NCBI GenBank assembly: GCA_002794515.1
Contig: PGTJ01000149.1
Coordinates: 1-6,490 of the forward strand
Length of the DNA stretch: 6,490 bases
Direction of reading: 5' to 3'
Source: Phototrophicales bacterium
Lineage (GTDB): Bacteria; Chloroflexota; Anaerolineae; Aggregatilineales; Phototrophicaceae
The translations under genes were made by a program, and so were the position numbers. Below are positions 1 to 6,308 of this stretch, piece after piece (position 1 is the first letter of the stretch; every line of letters begins with the position of its first letter). The notes under the pieces are model-generated. The model was not told the origin of the DNA and made no database searches. It saw nothing but the letters and a program-made list of their open reading frames with translations.

Positions 1-82
1 CATTATAGGTGACATAATTCGGCTGGAACGGATAGCGATCCAAATTTTGAAACCGACTTTCGGGTGTGCGAATGATGGGCAT
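1..82 (-). CDS. Haloalkane dehalogenase-like alpha/beta hydrolase, N-terminus only (cut by window edge)
   Basis: Only the first 27 codons are present; the gene runs off the left edge. The translation begins MPIIRTPESRF and continues QNLDRYPFQPNYV. This closely resembles the N-terminal signature of the DhlA type of haloalkane dehalogenase (RTP-x-x-RF-x-NL-x-x-YPF-x-PNY), recalled from memory. Full members are alpha/beta-hydrolase enzymes of about 300 residues that hydrolyse carbon-halogen bonds with an Asp nucleophile, usually in the cytoplasm. The catalytic residues lie outside the window, so an epoxide hydrolase or an uncharacterised relative remains possible. The start is supported by a strong GAGGAG at 96-91 with an 8-nt gap. 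The gene begins 21 nt after the stop of the GH1 gene on the same strand, so the two are probably co-transcribed. Confidence 0.72.
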   Translation of the reverse strand, partial: MPIIRTPESRFQNLDRYPFQPNYVTYN

Positions 83-90
83 GACAAAAT

Positions 91-96
91 CTCCTC
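91..96 (-). promoter_or_regulatory. Ribosome binding site of the dehalogenase-like gene
   Basis: On the minus strand GAGGAG lies 8 nt before the ATG at 82. It occupies the 21-nt gap after the GH1 stop codon. It fixes the start of the partial gene and suggests independent re-initiation within a polycistronic transcript. Confidence 0.75.
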
Positions 97-103
97 ATAT
101 AAA

Positions 104-1450
104 TTATGGCAATACAAATCCGTTGTCGCGGATGGTTTGGGCATACCATTTGCCACTATCTTTGATGATGCGCCGTTGGGTGGGATAATCGACATAGATG
201 ATGCCAAAGCGCTTGCTATACCCTTCTGCCCATTCAAAATTATCTAAGAGTGACCATGCAAAATAGCCTTTGAGCGGAATGCCATCGGCAATGGCGCGAT
301 GACAATGGGCTAGATATTGCTGATAAAACGCGACACGCCGTTCATCATGCACACTATCCCCCGTCACCACATCGTTGAATGCCGCACCATTCTCGGTGAT
401 ATATATTTTAGACGGCGCATATTCATCATGAATGTGCTTGAGGACGTTGTAAATCGCCTCTGGACTAACTTCCCAGTCCATTTCGGTATGCTCCCGATTT
501 TGGCGGACGGTGATGAATTTGAGCCATTCATCGCTATATGGCATGGCTTGTACCACATGGCGGGTATAAAAATTCACGCCTAAAAAGTCGGATGGATTGG
601 CTTTGAGTTCATCAAAATCATCGGCTTGCAGAAAAGCCATCTTATCGCCATAAATTGCCATCATATCGGCGGGATATTCGCCATGATACAACGGATGCAA
701 CCACCACCGATTTTGAAAACTGAGCAGGCGTTGTGATGCCAGATAATCTTGTAGGGTATCGCTATGTGGGTCTGACCATGCTGGATTCAGCACAATGCCC
801 ACTTGGGAATCGGCGACATTGGCGTGGACGATGTTCACAGCGCGAGCGTGCGCCATGATGCTATGATGCGATGCGCGGATGTACATATTCAAATCACGAT
901 GACCAGGCGCGTGATCGCCAGAGGCATATCCGAGATAGGTAAATACCCACGGTTCATTGAGCGTCATCCAATCTTTGAGGCGGTCGCCGAGCCGTTTGGT
1001 GACGATATGCACATATTCGCCAAACCAGTCGACAATCATCTTATTCGTCCAGCCACCCTTGTCTTCGAGGGCTTGGGGCAAATCCCAGTGATAAAGTGTG
1101 GCGAATGGACGAATGCCGTTGACGAGCAACGTATCGAGCAATTTATCGTAAAAATCGAGACCTGCGGGGTTGATATTCCCCGTGCCTTCGGGCAAAATTC
1201 GCGCCCAAGCGATGGAGAAGCGATAGGCATGTAACCCCAGTTGCTTCATGAGGGCGACATCTTGCGGATAGCGATGATAATGATCACAGGCGACCTCGCC
1301 AGAATCGCCATTTTTCACCTTGCCTGGGGTATCGGCAAACACATCCCAAACGGTTGTGCCACGTCCATCTTCAAACACCGCCCCTTCGATTTGATACGAA
1401 GCGGTCGCCGCCCCCCATAAAAAGTCTTGTGGAAATATATATTGGGTCAT
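104..1450 (-). CDS. GH1 family beta-glucosidase (beta-glycosidase)
   Basis: A complete 448-residue retaining beta-glycosidase of family GH1, close to the usual 440-480 residues. It would release terminal beta-linked glucose or related sugars from oligosaccharides or aryl glycosides. The N-terminus has the family signature FPQDFLWGAATASYQIEGA (residues 6-24). HWDLP is at 121-125, the acid/base Glu is E166 in TLNEP and the nucleophile is E353 in ITENG. W399 and E406-W407 in the C-terminal WSLLDNFEW segment form the sugar-binding subsite. The Ser-Lys-Tyr phosphate-binding set of 6-phospho-glycosidases is not evident, which favours a non-phosphorylated substrate. There is no signal peptide, so the enzyme is probably cytoplasmic. 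An open frame continues 44 codons upstream to 1582, but that extension overlaps the divergent holB start and the promoter region, and the family signature begins right after M1 here. An AAAGG lies 10 nt before this ATG. Exact sugar specificity cannot be read from sequence. Confidence 0.96.
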   Translation of the reverse strand: MTQYIFPQDFLWGAATASYQIEGAVFEDGRGTTVWDVFADTPGKVKNGDSGEVACDHYHRYPQDVALMKQLGLHAYRFSIAWARILPEGTGNINPAGLDFYDKLLDTLLVNGIRPFATLYHWDLPQALEDKGGWTNKMIVDWFGEYVHIVTKRLGDRLKDWMTLNEPWVFTYLGYASGDHAPGHRDLNMYIRASHHSIMAHARAVNIVHANVADSQVGIVLNPAWSDPHSDTLQDYLASQRLLSFQNRWWLHPLYHGEYPADMMAIYGDKMAFLQADDFDELKANPSDFLGVNFYTRHVVQAMPYSDEWLKFITVRQNREHTEMDWEVSPEAIYNVLKHIHDEYAPSKIYITENGAAFNDVVTGDSVHDERRVAFYQQYLAHCHRAIADGIPLKGYFAWSLLDNFEWAEGYSKRFGIIYVDYPTQRRIIKDSGKWYAQTIRDNGFVLP

Positions 1451-1468
1451 GAAACTTGAGCCTTTGGC

Positions 1469-1497
1469 TTGTGTCGGGATAAATCTATGGCTATTAT
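1469..1497 (+). promoter_or_regulatory. Predicted sigma-70-type promoter for holB
   Basis: TTGTGT (1469-1474), a 17-bp spacer and TATTAT (1492-1497) make a plausible -35/-10 pair. Transcription would start near 1504 and give a leader of about 42 nt before the holB ATG. The -35 matches consensus at only three positions. The -10 shares five bases with the -10 predicted for the opposite strand. Confidence 0.45.
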
Positions 1498-1520
1498 ACA
1501 CCCATAACAGCGTGTGGCAT
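1493..1520 (-). promoter_or_regulatory. Predicted sigma-70-type promoter for the GH1 operon
   Basis: On the minus strand there is a consensus TATAAT (1498-1493). It is preceded by ATGCCA (1520-1515, four of six matches to TTGACA) with a 16-bp spacer. Transcription would begin near 1486 and leave about 36 nt of leader before the ATG at 1450. This position also supports the shorter GH1 start, because the 492-codon alternative would begin upstream of the promoter. Confidence 0.5.
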
Positions 1521-1545
1521 AACACCGAGATGAACAGGACACAGC

Positions 1546-2538
1546 ATGAATGAGTGGTCAATTTTTGGGCATGATTGGGCATTGCAATATCTGCGCCAAA
1601 GTTTACAACATGGGCGGGTGCGTCATGCCTATCTCATCGTTGGCACGCCGAATATTGGCAAGCATTTGCTGGCACATACCTTCGCCAGCGCCCTCAATTG
1701 CACCGCGCCCGATATTGCCCTGCGCCCGTGCGGGACATGTCGGTCATGTCGGTTGATGGTCAGTGGTAATCATCCCGATATGATTTATGGTGAACTCGAC
1801 CCGAATAGTGGTATCTTGAAAATTGATGCTGTGCGGGCGGTCATCAGCAAATTGGCGATGAAACCATATGAAGCACGGTATCGGGTGGCAATATTCGATG
1901 AATTCGACCGCACACAAGCCCGCACACAAGATGCTATGCTCAAAACACTCGAAGAACCACCCGCCCATGCGGTGATTATCCTCATCGCATCTGGCTTAGA
2001 ATCGATTTTGCCGACCATCCTAAGCCGTAGCCAAATCATTCATCTGCGTCCTGTGTCCATCGAAACATTATATCATGTCCTCAGACAGCATTATGGCGCA
2101 GATGACGATACCGCCCAACATCTGGCACATTTTAGCGGTGGCAGAATCGGCTGGGCGATTTCGGCGTTGCAAAATCCAGAAACACTCGATCAACGGGCTA
2201 CCGCACTGAATTTATTTGAACAAGCCCTAGCAGGGATGCGCCATGTGCGCTTTGAGTTGGCAGATGGATTAAGCAAAGATAAGCTGGCGTTATACCCCTT
2301 ACTCGAATTATGGCTCACATATTGGCGCGATATTTTGCATGTGATTGAAGGGGAACGGGGCAGTTTGTGCAATATCGATCGCATCGACACCATTAGCCAC
2401 TTCGCCAAAGCCATGACGGTGGAGGATGTGCTGAAAGGCATCAGAGCCACCCAAACCACCCTATCGCAATTGAGCGCCAATATCAACCTGCGCCTGCGCC
2501 TAGAGGTGATGTTTTTGGATTATCCATATTTAGATTAA
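1546..2538 (+). CDS. holB: DNA polymerase III subunit delta-prime (clamp loader)
   Basis: A 330-residue AAA+ clamp-loader subunit. Delta-prime is the stator in the complex with DnaX and delta that opens the sliding clamp and loads it onto primed DNA. It opens with the typical delta-prime start (IFGHDWALQYLRQSL), followed by a P-loop-like GTPNIGKH (33-40). A zinc module is formed by C52, C62, C65 and C68, with the usual NHPD at 75-78. The Walker-B region IFDEFD lies at 116-121, then MLKTLEEPP (131-139), and the sensor/arginine motif LSRSQ with R161. Two departures are visible: the Ser/Thr after the P-loop Lys is His (H40), and the usual SRC motif reads SRS (S162). Delta-prime commonly does not hydrolyse ATP, so both fit its role as stator. 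DnaX is excluded by the length, the lack of domains IV-V and the degenerate P-loop. AGGA at 1536-1539 sits 6 nt before the ATG. It diverges from the GH1 gene and converges on the SGNH gene. Confidence 0.93.
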   Translation: MNEWSIFGHDWALQYLRQSLQHGRVRHAYLIVGTPNIGKHLLAHTFASALNCTAPDIALRPCGTCRSCRLMVSGNHPDMIYGELDPNSGILKIDAVRAVISKLAMKPYEARYRVAIFDEFDRTQARTQDAMLKTLEEPPAHAVIILIASGLESILPTILSRSQIIHLRPVSIETLYHVLRQHYGADDDTAQHLAHFSGGRIGWAISALQNPETLDQRATALNLFEQALAGMRHVRFELADGLSKDKLALYPLLELWLTYWRDILHVIEGERGSLCNIDRIDTISHFAKAMTVEDVLKGIRATQTTLSQLSANINLRLRLEVMFLDYPYLD

Positions 2539-3503
2539 TATCCCAACAATACACGCCACACGGCATCGAGCATCATCAACGCCGATAGGCTATGAGCGGC
2601 GTGTCCGCGTTGCCACGCTAGGGGTGATGTCCAATCATGGGCATAAAATGTGGTCAGGTGATGATTATCCAAATCTAATCCGCGGTTGGGTAATGTTTGC
2701 GCGAGGCGTTCAAAATCCCATAACGGGATGTTGTATTCATCTGCCAGACGGCGAATGGTGGCGTTATTTGGGCTTGGATTGCCATCGCGCAGGTCGGCTT
2801 TTGTGCCTAAAATGGGGATAACCCCTTGCGACAGGCAATATTCGATAATCCGACGCATATCTCGGTCAAATCCTTCTGGCACACCGACATCATTCGTCCC
2901 CAAACGGATGAAGATGATGCTGGGATTATGCACCCGAATTTCGCACGCCAACACCCCTTCATCTGCAAAACAATTGGGACTCCCCCATTGCGGATTGAAC
3001 ACCGACCACGCATGAAGCCCACGGATCACCGCCTCGCCTTGCCGATTAAACGACCCCTCATAAAAACGAATGACCGATTCTAAATAGGCATATTCACCCA
3101 GATGATAGGTGACATGACCCAATCGGGCATCATCGAAACGGGCTAAAAAGTGCGGATTTTCGATGGTGCTATCGCCCAATTTAGAAAACGCGAATGGATT
3201 GCGCCCCAATTCTTGACCAACGGCATATGTGGCACGGATGGTGGTCTTGGCATCTTCATCGATGACGATAATCTGTTCAATTGGCACACCATTGAGCATT
3301 GGCGGATAAGGCATGGTGGGGGTTGGCATAATGCCTAAATCGGGGTATGGTGTGATTTCGGGTGATGCTGTTGCGGTTGGTATGGGTGATGCTGTTGGCG
3401 TGGGCATATCTGTGGCAGTGGCAGATGATGGTACATGGCTGATAAGGATGGCTATCAACCCAATAAATCCCAACCATATCCCAATATATCCCAAATATTT
3501 CAT
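2535..3503 (-). CDS. Membrane-tethered SGNH/GDSL hydrolase-like protein
   Basis: A 322-residue protein from the ATG at 3503; an alternative ATG at 3527 would add eight residues. It begins MKYLG followed by a hydrophobic segment to about residue 22, a signal anchor or signal peptide. A Pro/Thr/Ser/Ala-rich linker follows at about 33-68, rich in PT and SP, which suggests a domain held outside the membrane. The rest fits an SGNH hydrolase: GDST with candidate nucleophile S112, GTND with N204, and DNHHL with candidate Asp D279 and His H282. Two cysteines (C178, C187) could form a disulfide. Members act as esterases, lipases or carbohydrate deacetylases; the substrate here is unknown. The extended -10 at 3556-3548 predicts a transcript start near 3541. 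That leaves only about 13 nt before the 3527 ATG and about 37 nt before 3503, and an AGG lies 6 nt before 3503, so the shorter form is preferred. Its stop codon overlaps the holB stop. Confidence 0.8.
   Translation of the reverse strand: MKYLGYIGIWLGFIGLIAILISHVPSSATATDMPTPTASPIPTATASPEITPYPDLGIMPTPTMPYPPMLNGVPIEQIIVIDEDAKTTIRATYAVGQELGRNPFAFSKLGDSTIENPHFLARFDDARLGHVTYHLGEYAYLESVIRFYEGSFNRQGEAVIRGLHAWSVFNPQWGSPNCFADEGVLACEIRVHNPSIIFIRLGTNDVGVPEGFDRDMRRIIEYCLSQGVIPILGTKADLRDGNPSPNNATIRRLADEYNIPLWDFERLAQTLPNRGLDLDNHHLTTFYAHDWTSPLAWQRGHAAHSLSALMMLDAVWRVLLGY
3361..3397. repeat. Short 24-bp-period direct repeat coding the Pro/Thr linker
   Basis: GGTGATGCTGTTG occurs at 3361-3373 and again at 3385-3397, exactly 24 bp (eight codons) apart. 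On the coding minus strand these correspond to TASP-type linker units in the SGNH protein. In-frame slippage at such a repeat would change linker length without breaking the reading frame. Confidence 0.7.
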
Positions 3504-3547
3504 GAATAGCCTATCAATAGTCATCATCTATCGCATTTTTCGTACTG

Positions 3548-3556
3548 ATTATATCA
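3548..3556 (-). promoter_or_regulatory. Extended -10 promoter for the SGNH gene
   Basis: On the minus strand TGATATAAT combines a consensus TATAAT (3553-3548) with the TGn extension at 3556-3554. No good -35 is found at 16-18 bp, which is common for extended -10 promoters. The start point would be near 3541, which favours translation from 3503. Confidence 0.5.
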
Positions 3557-3562
3557 AAAATG

Positions 3563-3572
3563 TTGTATACAA
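3563..3572. promoter_or_regulatory. 10-bp perfect palindrome, possible operator
   Basis: TTGTATACAA is a perfect palindrome. It lies just upstream of the SGNH extended -10, where the -35 contact region of that promoter would be, and about 40 bp upstream of the predicted aminotransferase -10. It could be a repressor or activator half-site pair. It is short and AT-rich, so chance is a serious alternative. Confidence 0.25.
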
Positions 3573-3609
3573 TCCTACAAGCCTGCCCTATTCGGGTATT
3601 ATATCCAAG

Positions 3610-3618
3610 TGATAAAAT
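3610..3618 (+). promoter_or_regulatory. Predicted extended -10 promoter for the aminotransferase gene
   Basis: TGATAAAAT has the TGn extension followed by TAAAAT, five of six matches to TATAAT. Transcription would start near 3625 with a leader of about 36 nt. A GGAG at 3644-3647 serves as a Shine-Dalgarno site, with a rather long 13-nt gap to the ATG at 3661. No convincing -35 is visible. Confidence 0.4.
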
Positions 3619-3660
3619 GCACAAGTATCGTCTATAACTCGATGGAGATGAAAACCAACT

Positions 3661-4746
3661 ATGTCACAAAATCACCAACGTCTTGTTATCCCTGGTCCTG
3701 TAGAAGTTCGTAAAGAAATTCTGGATGCACAAACCGCATGGATGATCGGTCATCGTTCCACCGCCTTTGCCGATTTATTCGCTCGTCTGCAAGGCAAATT
3801 ACGTCAAGCCTTCCTGACGCAATCACGGGTATTCGTACAAGGGTCATCTGGGACTGGTTTGTGGGAAGGTGCATCACGCAATTGTATTCGTGACGATAAA
3901 AAGGTCTTGCACCTGGTTGGCGGTGCATTCAGCGAACGCTGGGCAGAAATCAGCAAAGCCAACGGGAAACAAGTGGATGTGATCGAAGTGGCATGGGGCG
4001 AGGCACATACCCCCGAAATGGTGGCGGATGCGCTGAAAAAATCGGCTTATGATGCGGTATGCGTGGTGCATAACGAGACCAGCACAGGCGTGACCAATCC
4101 GATAAAAGAGATCGCCCAGGTTGTCCGTCAATACGAAGACACCCTGTTCTTGGTGGATACCGTATCTGGATTTTTGGGGATCGAATTGCGTGTCGATGAC
4201 TGGGGAATTGATATGGCGCTGACCAGTTCACAAAAAGCATTCGCCTTGCCACCCGGTATCGCCTTTGCTTCGATCAGCGACCGCGTGTTAGAACGCGCCA
4301 AACAGATTCAATATCGCGGTTATTATTTCGACTTCCTCGAAATTGAAGAGAGCCTGCTCAAAAATAACACCCCCTCTACCCCACCCATCGCCTTGATGTA
4401 CGCCGCCGATGTGCAACTAGATGCCATTTTGGCAGAAGGACTCGAAGCACGCTGGGCGCGTCATCTCGCCATGCGCGATATGACCCACCAATGGGCATAT
4501 AGCAACGGCTTCGGCGTGTTCGCCCAAAAAGGGTACGAATCGGCGACCGTCACGGCAGTGGATAACCGCCAGAAAAATATCAATGTCGATGACATGGCAA
4601 AGTTCATGAAGGGCAAATTCTTCGAGATGGATAAGGGCTATGGCAAAATCAAAGGCAAAACCTTCCGTATTGCACATATGGGTGATATGCAACCCAGCAC
4701 ACTCGAAGAAGTCTTAAGTGGTCTGACGGAATTCGTGCAACGATAA
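3661..4746 (+). CDS. Class V PLP-dependent aminotransferase (alanine-glyoxylate / phosphoserine aminotransferase-like)
   Basis: A 361-residue fold-type I, class V aminotransferase, full length for the alanine-glyoxylate/serine-pyruvate subgroup. PGP at 11-13 opens the fold. GSSGTGLWEGA (61-71) is the phosphate-binding turn. HNETSTG (138-144) and LVDTVSG with D166 contact the pyridine ring, K192 in SSQK is the Schiff-base lysine, and R336 in FRIAHMGD binds the substrate carboxylate. NTPSTPP (236-242) is the usual subgroup motif. The enzyme moves an amino group between an amino acid and a 2-keto acid in the cytoplasm. Family knowledge: class V genes of this type often sit beside serA, where a phosphoserine or serine/alanine-glyoxylate role is proposed. 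serA lies downstream here, one gene away, so a role in serine biosynthesis is inferred. Specificity cannot be settled from motifs. The Shine-Dalgarno GGAG lies 13 nt before the start. Confidence 0.94.
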   Translation: MSQNHQRLVIPGPVEVRKEILDAQTAWMIGHRSTAFADLFARLQGKLRQAFLTQSRVFVQGSSGTGLWEGASRNCIRDDKKVLHLVGGAFSERWAEISKANGKQVDVIEVAWGEAHTPEMVADALKKSAYDAVCVVHNETSTGVTNPIKEIAQVVRQYEDTLFLVDTVSGFLGIELRVDDWGIDMALTSSQKAFALPPGIAFASISDRVLERAKQIQYRGYYFDFLEIEESLLKNNTPSTPPIALMYAADVQLDAILAEGLEARWARHLAMRDMTHQWAYSNGFGVFAQKGYESATVTAVDNRQKNINVDDMAKFMKGKFFEMDKGYGKIKGKTFRIAHMGDMQPSTLEEVLSGLTEFVQR

Positions 4747-4759
4747 TCTGATTATGACG

Positions 4760-4815
4760 TATAATACAGTAAGGGCGCATTATATTGCGTTATATTGCGC
4801 CCTTACTGTATTATA
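4760..4815. repeat. 20-bp perfect inverted repeat (long hairpin) between aminotransferase and propeller genes
   Basis: The left arm 4760-4779 (TATAATACAGTAAGGGCGCA) pairs without mismatch with the right arm 4796-4815, around a 16-nt loop. Inside the loop 4781-4784 can also pair with 4791-4794. The hairpin begins 13 nt after the aminotransferase stop and ends 6 nt before the Shine-Dalgarno of the next gene. No T-run follows on either strand (TATATATC on plus), so it is not a textbook Rho-independent terminator. It may still attenuate transcription, stabilise the upstream mRNA 3' end, or bind a dimeric protein. Because the arms start with TATAAT, each end reads as a consensus -10 element pointing into the palindrome, though no good -35 accompanies either. 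Confidence 0.85.
4780..4799 (+). repeat. Tandem 10-bp direct repeat in the hairpin loop
   Basis: TTATATTGCG occurs twice back to back (4780-4789 and 4790-4799). The second copy enters the right arm of the inverted repeat. This could reflect replication slippage at the tip of the hairpin, or paired protein-binding sites on the same face of the helix. Confidence 0.75.
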
Positions 4816-4821
4816 TATATC

Positions 4822-4827
4822 AGGGAG
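4822..4827 (+). promoter_or_regulatory. Ribosome binding site that fixes the propeller gene start
   Basis: AGGGAG lies 9 nt before the ATG at 4837. A TTG at 4795 in the same frame would lie inside the hairpin and lack such a site. The signal peptide also begins at 4837, so this is the start. Confidence 0.75.
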
Positions 4828-4836
4828 AAAAAAATC

Positions 4837-6285
4837 ATGCACCATCGCCTATTTGTGTATTTAATCATCATGCTGTCGTTGTTGATGACACATGATGGTT
4901 ATTCTATGACCAGCACCAAGATGGAGATACATTTATCATCTGAGCCACAATCACCACTCACACTCGATGATAACAAACTGCAATTTGTCAGCATGGAGAG
5001 TATCGGACGCACCAAAGATATGCCGAGCCTACTCGAAGCCAATATCACCCCACCGATTTCAGAGAGTGACCGTATTTATTTCGACTCGGCTGTGATTGCG
5101 CCCGATGGCGAGCGCATCATCTTTCAACGGAATAGTGGCACAGCATCGACATCCATTTGTGTGTATCAATTCATAGCCAATGCCAGCACATGCACCAATA
5201 TGGGTGAGCGTACATTTGAATTTTATGGTGGCTATTGGTCGCCAAATGGGCGCTATTTTGTCCTCAATCTAGATGTCATCGGTCTTAGAGAAGCACGCGA
5301 TGTCGATATTATGATTTATGATACCCAAGATAATCGCTTCATCAATCGGACAGATGATGGAGTGGGTTATAATGACCGATTTTTGAATGATGATAAAATG
5401 CGTTCAAAGGTGTGGATGGATCTTGCGCCAACATGGTCGCCGAATGGTGATTTATATTTCTTCCGTAATGCAATAGACCCCTCAGTGAATGAATGGCGTG
5501 CCGATTTGATGCGTATCCCTGCCGATGATATCATCGGCACAAATTCGCCAGAGGTCATCTTCCGCCATCCCTCAAACCGCCCATATTCGGTCTTTCGTGC
5601 AGAAATGGATAAGCTGAATGGTGTGATGAGCATTAGCCCCGATGGACGATATTTGGCATTCAGTAGCATGTCTCAGCCGGGCGACCCAACAAACGGTATT
5701 TGGATTTTTGATCTCACCGAAAACACTGTCAAAATCCATTTAGATTACGACCGTTTACTCGTCATCACGGCGGGTGTGCCTGAATGGTGGATACAAACCG
5801 TGAGCGAAACAGGATTGTTTGGACTTGCTCCGCGCAATTTAGCCTGGACAGGTGATAGCAACCAGTTGGTCATTTTGCTTTTCAATAACCAGCTCCGTCC
5901 AGATTTGCTCTTGCCACCATTGCGATATGATGTATCTGCCGATATGCTCGATTCATTTTATGATTATAGCGCCATCAGCGAAGATGATGATCTCAGACAA
6001 GTCACCTTGTTTGATGACATCCCCCTCCTGACGGATAACATCCTCTCATGGGCGTTGGTCTCTCCCACACAACAGGCAATGTTCTATATGGGGCTTAATC
6101 TGGCAAATCGACAATTCGTATTATCGATGGTGAACATCGCCGAAGACGGCTTCACCACACCAAGACGAATTACATCGATAGAAAGCATATCCATCTTTTC
6201 AAAATCGTTTTTCAGCATTGGCTATAATGGCGATGTGGTTCGTATTTTAGTAGGCACTAACCTGATTACCCTCAGAGAAGCATAA
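4837..6285 (+). CDS. Secreted PD40/TolB-like beta-propeller protein, function unknown
   Basis: A 482-residue protein that I do not recognise as a named gene. It starts MHHR followed by a hydrophobic core at about residues 5-17, a likely Sec signal peptide or uncleaved anchor; no lipobox Cys is seen. The mature part carries WD40-like PD40 blades with the consensus SPDGRYLAF: APDGERIIF (88-96), SPNGRYFVL (135-143), SPNGDLYFF (201-209) and SPDGRYLAF (267-275), plus a degenerate one near 335-347. Each is followed by a strand of the type IWIFDL or IMIYD, as in TolB and DPP-IV N-terminal propellers. No peptidase or other catalytic domain follows the blades, so a binding or scaffold role outside the membrane is more likely than an enzyme. 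It is flanked by two serine-pathway genes on the same strand, 90 nt after the aminotransferase and 35 nt before serA. The first gap holds the 20-bp inverted repeat. Nothing in the sequence ties it to serine metabolism. Confidence 0.85.
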   Translation: MHHRLFVYLIIMLSLLMTHDGYSMTSTKMEIHLSSEPQSPLTLDDNKLQFVSMESIGRTKDMPSLLEANITPPISESDRIYFDSAVIAPDGERIIFQRNSGTASTSICVYQFIANASTCTNMGERTFEFYGGYWSPNGRYFVLNLDVIGLREARDVDIMIYDTQDNRFINRTDDGVGYNDRFLNDDKMRSKVWMDLAPTWSPNGDLYFFRNAIDPSVNEWRADLMRIPADDIIGTNSPEVIFRHPSNRPYSVFRAEMDKLNGVMSISPDGRYLAFSSMSQPGDPTNGIWIFDLTENTVKIHLDYDRLLVITAGVPEWWIQTVSETGLFGLAPRNLAWTGDSNQLVILLFNNQLRPDLLLPPLRYDVSADMLDSFYDYSAISEDDDLRQVTLFDDIPLLTDNILSWALVSPTQQAMFYMGLNLANRQFVLSMVNIAEDGFTTPRRITSIESISIFSKSFFSIGYNGDVVRILVGTNLITLREA

Positions 6286-6302
6286 TCAACATAATCAATC
6301 AG

Positions 6303-6308
6303 AAGGAG
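6303..6308 (+). promoter_or_regulatory. Ribosome binding site of serA
   Basis: AAGGAG, within AGAAGGAGAT, lies 12 nt before the ATG at 6321 in the 35-nt gap after the propeller gene. The complementarity is strong but the spacing is longer than the usual 5-9 nt. No promoter or terminator fits in the gap, so serA is probably read through from upstream. Confidence 0.7.

Noticed and set aside
803..1234. A 143-codon open frame on the plus strand opposite the GH1 gene.
   Set aside because: It is antisense to highly conserved GH1 sequence including the TLNEP region, and its translation shows no domain, so it is a shadow frame.
1451..1582. A 44-codon N-terminal extension of the GH1 gene (start at 1582).
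   Set aside because: It overlaps the holB start and both predicted promoters, has no GH1 homology pattern, and the family signature begins right after the ATG at 1450.
2580..2601. A CGCCG/CGGCG inverted repeat shortly after the holB stop as a terminator.
   Set aside because: The stem is only five pairs with a 12-nt loop, has no T-run, and lies inside the SGNH coding sequence.
2686..3015. A 109-codon plus-strand frame opposite the SGNH gene.
   Set aside because: It overlaps the coding strand carrying the GTND block, and its translation has no recognisable motif.
3528..3660. A riboswitch or small RNA in the gap before the aminotransferase gene.
   Set aside because: The predicted leader is only about 36 nt, too short for a known riboswitch, and no conserved hairpin pattern was recognised.
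4760..4822. Calling the 20-bp inverted repeat a standard Rho-independent terminator.
   Set aside because: No T-tract follows on either strand and the distal stem is AT-rich, so it is listed as a repeat or hairpin of unknown function instead.
4795..4836. A TTG start for the propeller protein at 4795.
   Set aside because: It falls inside the hairpin without a ribosome binding site, and the added residues precede a normal signal peptide that begins at the ATG at 4837 behind AGGGAG.
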